This document shows positions 1-5,651 of a DNA stretch of 7,809 bases, one piece after another; positions within the stretch are counted from its first letter, which is position 1, and the number at the start of each line of letters is the position of its first letter. The notes beneath the pieces are model-generated. The model ran no database searches, was not told the DNA's origin, and was given only the letters and a program-made list of their open reading frames with translations. This DNA comes from Alphaproteobacteria bacterium (GTDB lineage: Bacteria; Pseudomonadota; Alphaproteobacteria; JAJFFI01). The DNA lies in assembly GCA_021776755.1 (NCBI GenBank), contig JAJFFI010000106.1:1-7809 (forward strand), in the 5' to 3' direction. Both the position numbers and the translations under genes were made by a program.

Positions 1-2085
1 CTGGAGCAGGATGTTGAAGACATCCGGGTGCGCCTTCTCGATCTCGTCGAACAGGATCACCTGGTAGGGACGCCGGCGGACGGCCTCGGTGAGCGCGCCG
101 CCCTGATCGTAGCCGACATAGCCCGGAGGCGCGCCGATGAGGCGGGCGACCGAGTGCTTTTCCATGTACTCGGACATGTCCATGCGGAGCAGCGCGCCTT
201 CGTCGTCGAACAAGAATTCGGCGAGCGCCTTGGTGAGCTCGGTCTTGCCGACGCCGGTGGGGCCGAGGAACAGGAAGCTGCCGATCGGCTTTTTCGGATC
301 CTGCAGGCCCGCGCGGGCCCGGCGGACGGCGTCCGCGACCGCGTCGATCGCCTGGTCCTGGCCAACGACGCGTTTCCGGAGATGCTCCTCCATCTCCAAG
401 AGCTTTTCGCGCTCGCCCTCGAGCAGCTTGTCGACCGGAATGCCGGTCCAGGCCTCGACCACCTCGGCGACATGGTTGGCACCAACCTCTTCCTCGAGCA
501 GTGAGCCGACATCGTTCTCTTCGGCTTCACGAGCATGGGCGAGGTTTTCCTCAAGCTCGGGGATGCGGCCGTACATGATCTCGCCGGCGCGGTTCAGATC
601 GCCCTTGCGCTGGGCGATCTCGAGCTCGGAGCGGAGCTTGTCCAACTCCTCGGTGATCTTCTGGCTGTCGGCAATCCGTGCCTTCTCGATGTGCCACTTC
701 TCGGTCAGCTCGGCGGATTCTTTTTCGAGTTCGGCAAGCTCCTTCACGATCTTCTTGAGCCGCGTCTTCGAGGCGTCGTCCTTTTCCTTCTCGACGACGG
801 ACTGCTCCATCTTGAGGAGAATGATGCGCCGGTCGATCTCGTCGATCTCGTGGGGCTTGGAGTCGACCTCCATGCGAAGCCGGCTCGCCGCCTCGTCCAT
901 CAGGTCGATGGCCTTGTCCGGCAGGAAGCGGTCGGTGATGTAACGGTCGGACAAGGTCGCTGCCGCGACCAGCGCGCCGTCGGTGATGCGCACGCCGTGG
1001 TGCAGCTCGTACTTCTCCTTGATGCCGCGGAGGATTGCGACGGTCTCGGCGATCGAGGGTTCGCTCACGAAGATCGGCTGGAAGCGCCGCGCCAGCGCCG
1101 CGTCCTTCTCGACGTGCTCGCGATACTCGTCGAGCGTCGTCGCACCGATGCAGTGCAGCTCGCCGCGGGCGAGCGCGGGCTTCAGCAGGTTCGCCGCATC
1201 CATCGCGCCTTCCGCCTTGCCGGCGCCGACCAGCGTGTGCATTTCGTCGATGAACAGGATCACCTCACCGGCAGCACTCTCGATTTCCTTCAGCACCGCC
1301 TTCAGGCGCTCCTCGAACTCGCCGCGGTATTTGGCACCCGCGATCAGCGCACCGAGGTCGAGTGCCAGCAGCTTCTTGTTCTTGAGGCTTTCGGGCACAT
1401 CGCCGTTGACGATGCGCTGCGCCATGCCCTCGGCGATGGCGGTCTTGCCCACACCCGGGTCGCCGATGAAGACCGGGTTGTTCTTGGTGCGGCGCGACAG
1501 GATCTGGATCGCGCGGCGGATCTCGTCGTCGCGGCCGATGATCGGGTCCTGCTTGCCCTTCTTCACCTGTTCGGTGAGATCGCGGGTGTATTTCTTCAAC
1601 GCATCGAAGTTGTCTTCGGCGGACGCGCTGTCGGCCGTGCGGCCCTTGCGGATTTCGTTGATGGCCTCGTTCAGCGACTGCGGCGTGATGCCGGCAAGCT
1701 TGAGCGCTTCGGCCGCGGGCGTGTCCTTGGCGAGTGCCAGCGCGATCAGCAGGCGCTCGACCGTGACGAAGGCATCGCCCGCTTTCTCGGCAATCTCTTC
1801 GGCCTGCTCGAACAGGCGCGCGGTCTCGGGCGCGAGATAGAGCTGACCCGCGCCGGTGCCTTCGACGGCCGGCAGCTTCTCGAGCTCGGTGTCGACCGCT
1901 TTCAGCGTGATCGCGGGATCGCCGCCGGCCGCGCGAATCAGGTTCGCCGACATGCCGTCGCGATCTTCCAGCAGGGTCTTCAGAATGTGTTCGGGGGTGA
2001 AACGCTGATGATTGCGGCGGAGCGCAAGTGCCTGCGCCTCCTGGACGAAGCCCCGGCTCCGTTCCGTGAAATTCTCGAAGTTCAT
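1..2085 (-). CDS. clpB: ATP-dependent disaggregase ClpB (Hsp100), 3' end outside the window
   Basis: Cytoplasmic AAA+ unfoldase that works with DnaK/DnaJ/GrpE to pull proteins out of aggregates. The frame is open for 695 codons from ATG at 2085 to the window edge; full ClpB is about 860-870 residues, so the rest of the second ATPase domain and the C-terminal end are missing. I translated most of it line by line and found no break. Visible in order: the Clp N-domain (starting [10 protein letters not shown], about 1-145); the first ATPase domain with Walker A GDPGVGKT (208-215), pore loop AKYRG (251-255), Walker B ILFIDE (276-281) and the arginine pair before F335; a long charged coiled-coil middle domain (about 405-530), which separates ClpB from ClpA and ClpC; the second ATPase domain with Walker A GPTGVGKT (608-615), pore loop GYVG (655-658) and Walker B VILFDE (676-681). 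Start choice is supported by AGAGGA 10 nt upstream and by the family N-terminus. It is transcribed divergently from the DUF3108 genes, behind a heat-shock-like promoter. Confidence 0.97.
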   Translation of the reverse strand, partial: MNFENFTERSRGFVQEAQALALRRNHQRFTPEHILKTLLEDRDGMSANLIRAAGGDPAITLKAVDTELEKLPAVEGTGAGQLYLAPETARLFEQAEEIAEKAGDAFVTVERLLIALALAKDTPAAEALKLAGITPQSLNEAINEIRKGRTADSASAEDNFDALKKYTRDLTEQVKKGKQDPIIGRDDEIRRAIQILSRRTKNNPVFIGDPGVGKTAIAEGMAQRIVNGDVPESLKNKKLLALDLGALIAGAKYRGEFEERLKAVLKEIESAAGEVILFIDEMHTLVGAGKAEGAMDAANLLKPALARGELHCIGATTLDEYREHVEKDAALARRFQPIFVSEPSIAETVAILRGIKEKYELHHGVRITDGALVAAATLSDRYITDRFLPDKAIDLMDEAASRLRMEVDSKPHEIDEIDRRIILLKMEQSVVEKEKDDASKTRLKKIVKELAELEKESAELTEKWHIEKARIADSQKITEELDKLRSELEIAQRKGDLNRAGEIMYGRIPELEENLAHAREAEENDVGSLLEEEVGANHVAEVVEAWTGIPVDKLLEGEREKLLEMEEHLRKRVVGQDQAIDAVADAVRRARAGLQDPKKPIGSFLFLGPTGVGKTELTKALAEFLFDDEGALLRMDMSEYMEKHSVARLIGAPPGYVGYDQGGALTEAVRRRPYQVILFDEIEKAHPDVFNILLQ

Positions 2086-2095
2086 GTGCTACCCA

Positions 2096-2101
2096 TCCTC
2101 T
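2096..2101 (-). promoter_or_regulatory. Ribosome binding site of clpB
   Basis: AGAGGA on the minus strand, ending 10 nt before the ATG at 2085. It supports that ATG over any other start. Confidence 0.65.
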
Positions 2102-2108
2102 GTGTTTT

Positions 2109-2127
2109 CCCCCGGCTTTCCGGCGGG
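2109..2127 (-). other. GC-rich hairpin in the clpB leader
   Basis: On the minus strand CCC-G-CCGG, loop AAAG, CCGG-GGG can fold into a 7-bp stem (2120-2123 with 2112-2115, 2125-2127 with 2109-2111) with one bulged G at 2124. It lies between the predicted transcription start and the ribosome binding site, 7 nt before AGAGGA. No U-tract follows, so it is not an intrinsic terminator. It could influence stability or translation of the heat-shock mRNA; that is inference. Confidence 0.4.
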
Positions 2128-2163
2128 AAGGAGTGGTGGACCCGCATTCGGCATCCTGCACAT

Positions 2164-2192
2164 ATATGGGAACGCCTGTATGGGGCTGCAAG
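2164..2192 (-). promoter_or_regulatory. Heat-shock (sigma-32/RpoH-type) promoter of clpB
   Basis: Read on the minus strand, CTTGCA (2192-2187) is followed after exactly 17 nt by CCATAT (2169-2164), inside the longer CCCATATATG. This resembles the RpoH pattern of a CTTG-type -35 and a CCCCAT/CYTAT-type -10, and clpB is a classic RpoH target. The expected start of transcription near 2157 would give a leader of about 70 nt. The motif match is seen; use by RpoH is inferred. Confidence 0.72.
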
Positions 2193-2221
2193 ATGGTGGG
2201 CCCCGCCCGGCCGCGCCATTT

Positions 2222-2231
2222 TTTGGCCAAA
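2222..2231. repeat. Perfect 10-bp palindrome between divergent genes
   Basis: TTTGGCCAAA is its own reverse complement. It sits 22 nt before the first DUF3108 start and about 30 nt upstream of the clpB -35 element, so it could be an operator for either gene. A single short palindrome can arise by chance, and no second copy is seen here. Confidence 0.3.
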
Positions 2232-2253
2232 CAAGGAAGGTACGAGCGGGGCC

Positions 2254-3153
2254 ATGCGATGGACACAGAAAGCGGCAACGGCCGCGCTCACCCTCGGGGC
2301 GGCCGGCTGGCTCGCCCTTGCGCCCGCCGATCCGCCGGTAAAGGCCTCCGGCGTCGATGGCGGTCCGGTGATTGCACCGCTCCCCGGCGAGGGCGAGGCG
2401 GTCACGCTCTGTTATGCGATCAACTGGTCGGGTTTCCGCATTGCGAACCTGCGGTACCGCTACAAGGGCGGGCAGCGGTTCGAGGTGACCATCAAGACCA
2501 ACACCGTGGGTCTGGTCCAGATGTTCGGCCCGCTGCATTACGATGCGGTCAGCCGCGGGCGGATGTCATTCGACGACCAGCCCCGGCCCATCCAGTATGT
2601 CGCGGCCTATACGAAATCCAACAAGCAGCGCCGGGTCGTCGAGCTCACGTTCAACCAGGCGACCGGGGAGATCATCGAGGATATCCGTCCGCCGCGCGGC
2701 TATGTGCGGGTGCCGCCGGAAGCCCGCATCGGCGCGATGGATCCGCTGACCGCGGCACTCCATGCGCGCCCCCGGCTCATCGAGGCCGTGAACGCCAAGC
2801 GGTTCGGCTCGGAGTTCACGGTTCCGGTCTATGACGGCAGCAAGCGCTATGACGTGATCGTCAAGCTGGTCGGCCCGGACACCCGGACGGTGAACGGACT
2901 GCCGAAGCTGGTCTATCACGTGCTGGCGCGGGTCAAGCCGATCTCGGGCTTCAAGCCCAAACAGATCGCGCTGCTCCCAAAGCAAGTCTCGCACCTCTAC
3001 ATCAGCCACGACGATTTCTTCATCCCGGTCGATGTCGGCGTGGCGCTCAAGTTCGGCACCGGCGGAGCGCGGCTGACGGCCGCCCGGCGCGGCCTTGTCG
3101 ATTGCCCGAAGCCGACCGGCTATAGCGGACCCGCCGACACGTTCGGGCACTGA
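2254..3153 (+). CDS. Exported DUF3108 family protein, first of a tandem pair
   Basis: Protein of 299 residues. The N-terminus (MRWTQK, then a hydrophobic stretch about 8-23, then ALAPA before D26) looks like a Sec signal peptide cut near residue 25, so the mature protein should be periplasmic or envelope-associated. The rest reads as a beta-rich DUF3108 domain (about 50-285): CYAINWSG (53-60), GAMDPLTAAL (160-169), PVYDGSKRYDV (191-201) and VKPISGF (227-233). Family function is not known to me; no catalytic motif is visible. The mature chain has only two cysteines, C53 and C284, at the two ends of the domain. ATG 2254 is the only plausible start: no ATG, GTG or TTG lies just upstream in frame, and AAGGAAGG at 2233-2240 is a somewhat distant ribosome site (13 nt). 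The frame continues open far upstream through the antisense of clpB, but that part is not a gene. The stop lies 12 nt before the second DUF3108 gene, so the two are surely co-transcribed. Confidence 0.85.
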   Translation: MRWTQKAATAALTLGAAGWLALAPADPPVKASGVDGGPVIAPLPGEGEAVTLCYAINWSGFRIANLRYRYKGGQRFEVTIKTNTVGLVQMFGPLHYDAVSRGRMSFDDQPRPIQYVAAYTKSNKQRRVVELTFNQATGEIIEDIRPPRGYVRVPPEARIGAMDPLTAALHARPRLIEAVNAKRFGSEFTVPVYDGSKRYDVIVKLVGPDTRTVNGLPKLVYHVLARVKPISGFKPKQIALLPKQVSHLYISHDDFFIPVDVGVALKFGTGGARLTAARRGLVDCPKPTGYSGPADTFGH

Positions 3154-3165
3154 TCCCGTGCCGGC

Positions 3166-3960
3166 ATGACGTCGATGGGACGGCGCCTGGCAATATCGGT
3201 CCTGGCACTGATCCCGGGCTGTCTCGCAGGGGCCCCGGCAGCGGCAGCCGCAGGCATGATCAACGAGTTTTCCGCCTGCTATGATGTGCGTTGGAACGGC
3301 ATTTCCTTCGCCCGGCTGACCTACAGCCACGCGGCCGCCGCCGGCTATCACGTGACCATGCATTTCGAGACCTTCGGCCTTGCCGACGAATTCGGCAAGG
3401 TGCGGTTCGCCGCCAACAGCACCGGGCAGGACGGCGGGCGCACAGGTCCCAAGCCGCAGCGGTTCGAGGCCATCGACGGGGATCACGGTCTGACCCGCAT
3501 CCGGACCACGCTGACGTATCCCGCGGGCGGTGCCGTCCGCACCGAGATCAGCCCCAAACCGCCGAAGATGCCGGTCGCGGCGGCGCGGACCACGGGCGCG
3601 ATCGACCCGCTGAGCGCGCTCTACCGGCTGCGGCGCGAGGCAAGCCGGGCACTCAATGGCGGCCGGCCCGCCTTCGTGATCCCGATCTACGATGGCGCCA
3701 AGCGCTATGACCTCCACGCGACCCTCGGCGAACGCGGCACCCGAAAGATCGGCAAGGGCTTTCGCCCGGTCGTGCATGTGAAGGCGCGGCTGAGCCCGAT
3801 CGCCGGGTTCGAGGCTGGCGAACGGGCGCGGTTTTCCGAAGACGCCCTCGACATATACCTCAGCACAGACGGATATTTCGTGCCGGTCGAGATCGCCATG
3901 GGGGCGGCCAAGGCCACGCTGACGAGGCTTGAAACCGGCGGCCGGCGGTGCGACGGATAG
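3166..3960 (+). CDS. Exported DUF3108 family protein, second of a tandem pair
   Basis: Protein of 264 residues related to its upstream neighbour. Matching blocks come in the same order: CYDVRWNG (38-45) with CYAINWSG; GAIDPLSALY (144-153) with GAMDPLTAAL; IPIYDGAKRYDL (172-183) with VPVYDGSKRYDV; LSPIAGF (209-215) with VKPISGF; and a C-terminal strand of the form Y-F-V-P-V-E / F-F-I-P-V-D. The N-terminus (GRRLAISVLALIPGCLAG, then an alanine run) is a signal peptide, most likely cut after the alanines near residue 29. The IPGC around C19 resembles a lipobox, but proline at the -2 position is unusual, so a lipoprotein is possible and not favoured. Apart from C19, only C38 and C262 are present, matching the cysteine pair of the first protein. 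The start is ATG 3166; ATG 3175 is an alternative, and neither has a clear ribosome site, so coupling to the upstream gene is likely. Function unknown; a tandem duplication that has diverged considerably. Confidence 0.85.
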   Translation: MTSMGRRLAISVLALIPGCLAGAPAAAAAGMINEFSACYDVRWNGISFARLTYSHAAAAGYHVTMHFETFGLADEFGKVRFAANSTGQDGGRTGPKPQRFEAIDGDHGLTRIRTTLTYPAGGAVRTEISPKPPKMPVAAARTTGAIDPLSALYRLRREASRALNGGRPAFVIPIYDGAKRYDLHATLGERGTRKIGKGFRPVVHVKARLSPIAGFEAGERARFSEDALDIYLSTDGYFVPVEIAMGAAKATLTRLETGGRRCDG

Positions 3961-4000
3961 ACGTGCCCGAAAGTTCCCGCCAACGTCCGCCGACTATCCC

Positions 4001-4762
4001 ATGACCCTCACCGTCTCAGGCCTGAACCGCTATCCTTTCAAGGGCATGCGGGCCGAACCCCTCGATACGGTCACGCTCGCACCGGGCGCGCTGTTTCCGG
4101 GCGACCGGCAGTTTGCGCTCGCCCATGGCGCCTCGGGCTTCGACCCTGCAGCCCCCGCGTGGCGCCCCAAGAGCGACTTCGTGATGCTGGCGCGGAACGA
4201 AATTCTGGCCGGGTTCGAGGGGCGCGTCGGCGACGGCGGAATGTTGCGGATTTCGCGGAATGGCCGGGAGATCGCCTCCGGTGATCCGGACGACGCAGCG
4301 GACCGGGAGGCAATCGAGGCGAAGCTGACGGAGGCGCTGGGTGCGGACGCCCGGGGCAGCATCCGGCTTGCCGGCATCGATACCCTTGCGCTTACCGACA
4401 CGCCGGAGCCATGGGTATCGCTCGTCAGCGCAGGCACTGTCGCCGCCGTTGAAGCCGCCGCCGGTGCACCGGTCGACCCGGTTCGCTTCCGCGCGAATAT
4501 CGTCATCGAAGGGGCGGCGGCGTGGAAGGAGTTTGTCTGGGTCGACCAGGACGTCCGGATCGGCGAGGTCGTGCTCCGCGCCAAGGACCGGATCGACCGC
4601 TGCGCCGCCACGACGGTGAACCCGGACACGGGCGCGCGCGACCTCAATGTCCTGAAGCTGCTCCAGGCAAACTTCGGACATGTCGATTTCGGTATTTTTC
4701 TCGAAGTAATCGAGGGCGGCGCGATCCGGGTGGGCGATCCGGTTGTCCCGCCGCAATCCTGA
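4001..4762 (+). CDS. MOSC-domain molybdenum-cofactor protein (mARC/YcbX-like)
   Basis: Protein of 253 residues, a normal length for stand-alone bacterial proteins with an N-terminal MOSC beta-barrel domain (about 1-115, starting VSGLNRYPFKGMRAE) followed by a MOSC domain (about 135-250). DPVRFRANIVIEG (159-171) and RCAATTVNPDTGARD (200-214) are the characteristic segments; C201 aligns with the cysteine that holds molybdenum in human mARC (RC..TTV.PDTG). Ending ..GG.I.VGDPV (239-248) is also typical. Relatives reduce N-hydroxylated compounds such as amidoximes and hydroxylaminopurines; the substrate here is unknown. The ferredoxin domain of E. coli YcbX is absent, so electrons would have to come from a separate partner. 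I chose ATG 4001 because the family begins there; a longer reading from TTG 3929 would overlap the DUF3108 gene and add a proline/arginine-rich tail. No ribosome site is evident. It lies 40 nt after the DUF3108 pair and converges on the DUF4167 gene. Confidence 0.88.
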   Translation: MTLTVSGLNRYPFKGMRAEPLDTVTLAPGALFPGDRQFALAHGASGFDPAAPAWRPKSDFVMLARNEILAGFEGRVGDGGMLRISRNGREIASGDPDDAADREAIEAKLTEALGADARGSIRLAGIDTLALTDTPEPWVSLVSAGTVAAVEAAAGAPVDPVRFRANIVIEGAAAWKEFVWVDQDVRIGEVVLRAKDRIDRCAATTVNPDTGARDLNVLKLLQANFGHVDFGIFLEVIEGGAIRVGDPVVPPQS

Positions 4763-4795
4763 CGGTCGGAATAACCCTAATGCGAAACGGCCAGG

Positions 4796-5464
4796 TCACG
4801 CGGTGACGGGCTGTTCCTTCGACTCATCGCCCTCGGCCTTGTCGTCGCCGGCGTCGTCCTTGCGTGCGCGGCGGCGGGGAGATCCGGACTCATTCGAATT
4901 GTCAGTACCGGACTGTGACGCCTTGGGGTTGTCACCGTCGCCGCCTTGTCCGCTTTCCGCACCTTGTGCAGATTTCTCTTTCTGCTCGTTCTGTGCGGCC
5001 TGGTCGTTTTGTCCGGACTGGTCGTTCTGATCCTGACGCGGGCTCCGGCGCCGGCCACGGCCACCGTCCTGACCCTTGTTGCCGCCGCCATCATTGGAAC
5101 TGTTATTGGCGTTGGCGTTCTTGCCGCCCTGGCCCGATACGTCGGGCTGCGGCGCGTTTGACGGGTCGACCGAATCGTTGTCGCCCGCGCCGTTCGCTTG
5201 CTGTTTCGGCTTGTCGTCGTTGTCCGCGTTGACGATGCGGTAATAGTGCTCGGCGTGTTGGTAGTAATTTTCGGAAGCGACACGATCGCCCGAGGTCGCC
5301 GCCTCTTTTGCAAGGTTGAGATATTTCTCAAGCACCTGCGCTGCGGTCCCGCGGATTTTCATCCCCGGCCCGTTGCTGTCGTAGTTGTGATTGCGGCCAC
5401 CACCTGGGCGGCGCTGGGGGCCACCGCGTGGGCGGCCGCGTCGCTGCTGTTTGGGCTGTCTCAT
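4796..5464 (-). CDS. DUF4167 protein with RG-rich head and disordered N/Q/D/G-rich tail
   Basis: Protein of 222 residues. It has three parts. Residues 1-33 are basic and rich in Arg, Gly and Gln (RRGRPRGGPQRRPGGGR at 8-24). Residues 34-80 form the conserved DUF4167 core, probably helical: GPGMKIRGTAAQVLEKYLNL (33-52), then a segment rich in Tyr and His (ENYYQHAEHYYRIV, 65-78). Residues 81-222 are low-complexity, dominated by Asn, Gln, Asp, Gly and Ser, with basic patches GRGRRR (135-140) and PRRRARK (196-202). No membrane segment or enzyme motif. The start ATG 5464 follows GAGAG at 5469-5473. The domain is, to my knowledge, alphaproteobacterial and uncharacterised, and is commonly found beside prmC/prfA and clpB. 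RG-rich sequence plus this neighbourhood suggests RNA or ribosome binding; that is inference. It lies 187 nt after prmC and could be on the same transcript or its own. Confidence 0.88.
   Translation of the reverse strand: MRQPKQQRRGRPRGGPQRRPGGGRNHNYDSNGPGMKIRGTAAQVLEKYLNLAKEAATSGDRVASENYYQHAEHYYRIVNADNDDKPKQQANGAGDNDSVDPSNAPQPDVSGQGGKNANANNSSNDGGGNKGQDGGRGRRRSPRQDQNDQSGQNDQAAQNEQKEKSAQGAESGQGGDGDNPKASQSGTDNSNESGSPRRRARKDDAGDDKAEGDESKEQPVTA
4976..5029 (-). repeat. Three hexapeptide repeats in the DUF4167 protein tail
   Basis: Residues 146-163 read QNDQSG, QNDQAA, QNEQKE: three copies of QN[D/E]Q plus two variable residues. The first two are also repeated in DNA (CTGGTCGTT at 5000-5008 and 5018-5026, 18 nt apart), consistent with slippage or small tandem duplication within the disordered tail. 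Confidence 0.6.
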
Positions 5465-5528
5465 AGCTCTCTCGTGAGCGGTCCTGTACGGATCACGTAG
5501 CTCGCCTGTTACGGGCCAGCAATTACCC

Positions 5529-5554
5529 TTTAGCTCAATGATACAAAAGCTAAA
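5529..5554. repeat. Inverted repeat in the DUF4167 gene leader region
   Basis: TTTAGCT (5529-5535) and AGCTAAA (5548-5554) are perfect reverse complements separated by 12 nt. The site lies 65 nt upstream of the DUF4167 start. It may be an operator or a weak AU-rich hairpin; there is no T-run to suggest a terminator. Confidence 0.4.
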
Positions 5555-5601
5555 TTTCCGGGATTGGACGGCTGCTTTCTAGCGCCGGTCCTAAGCCTGT
5601 T

Positions 5602-5634
5602 TAGCAAATACCCGACCCGGATGCTATAGCAAAT
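5602..5634. repeat. Direct repeat pair TAGCAAAT between prmC and the DUF4167 gene
   Basis: TAGCAAAT occurs at 5602-5609 and 5627-5634, 25 nt apart, just after the prmC stop. On the minus strand these contain TTGCTA (5632-5627) and TATTTG (5610-5605) with a 16-nt spacer, a weak candidate promoter for the DUF4167 gene. The rest of 5465-5651 is AT-richer than the genes and holds no reading frame or RNA gene that I recognise. Confidence 0.35.
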
Positions 5635-5651
5635 CACTTCATTTTGATGGC

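Noticed and set aside
2200..2224. GC-rich run followed by six T residues as an intrinsic terminator
   Set aside because: The C-rich stretch before the T-run offers only a 4-bp GGCC stem, and no gene ends there; it is the start region of two divergent genes.
535..2253. Very long plus-strand open frame antisense to clpB, joined to the first DUF3108 gene
   Set aside because: It mirrors the GC-rich clpB codons on the other strand. The clpB frame has all family motifs, and the DUF3108 protein has its own signal peptide and start at 2254, so the upstream part is a by-product.
2566..3777. 403-residue minus-strand frame across both DUF3108 genes
   Set aside because: Rich in Arg, Gly, Asp and His with no domain pattern. 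The plus-strand frames show signal peptides and conserved paired blocks.
3929..4000. Longer N-terminus for the MOSC protein from TTG 3929
   Set aside because: It overlaps the DUF3108 gene, adds an Arg/Pro-rich stretch not seen in the family, and the normal MOSC beginning follows ATG 4001.
4795..4807. GTCAC-GCG-GTGAC hairpin between convergent genes as a terminator
   Set aside because: The stem is only 5 bp, and neither side has a T-run. It overlaps the DUF4167 stop codon and could be chance.
4946..5161. 71-residue hydrophobic plus-strand frame resembling a small membrane protein
   Set aside because: It is the antisense of the Asp/Asn/Gln-rich DUF4167 tail. Codons for those residues read as Val and Leu on the other strand, which creates false membrane segments.
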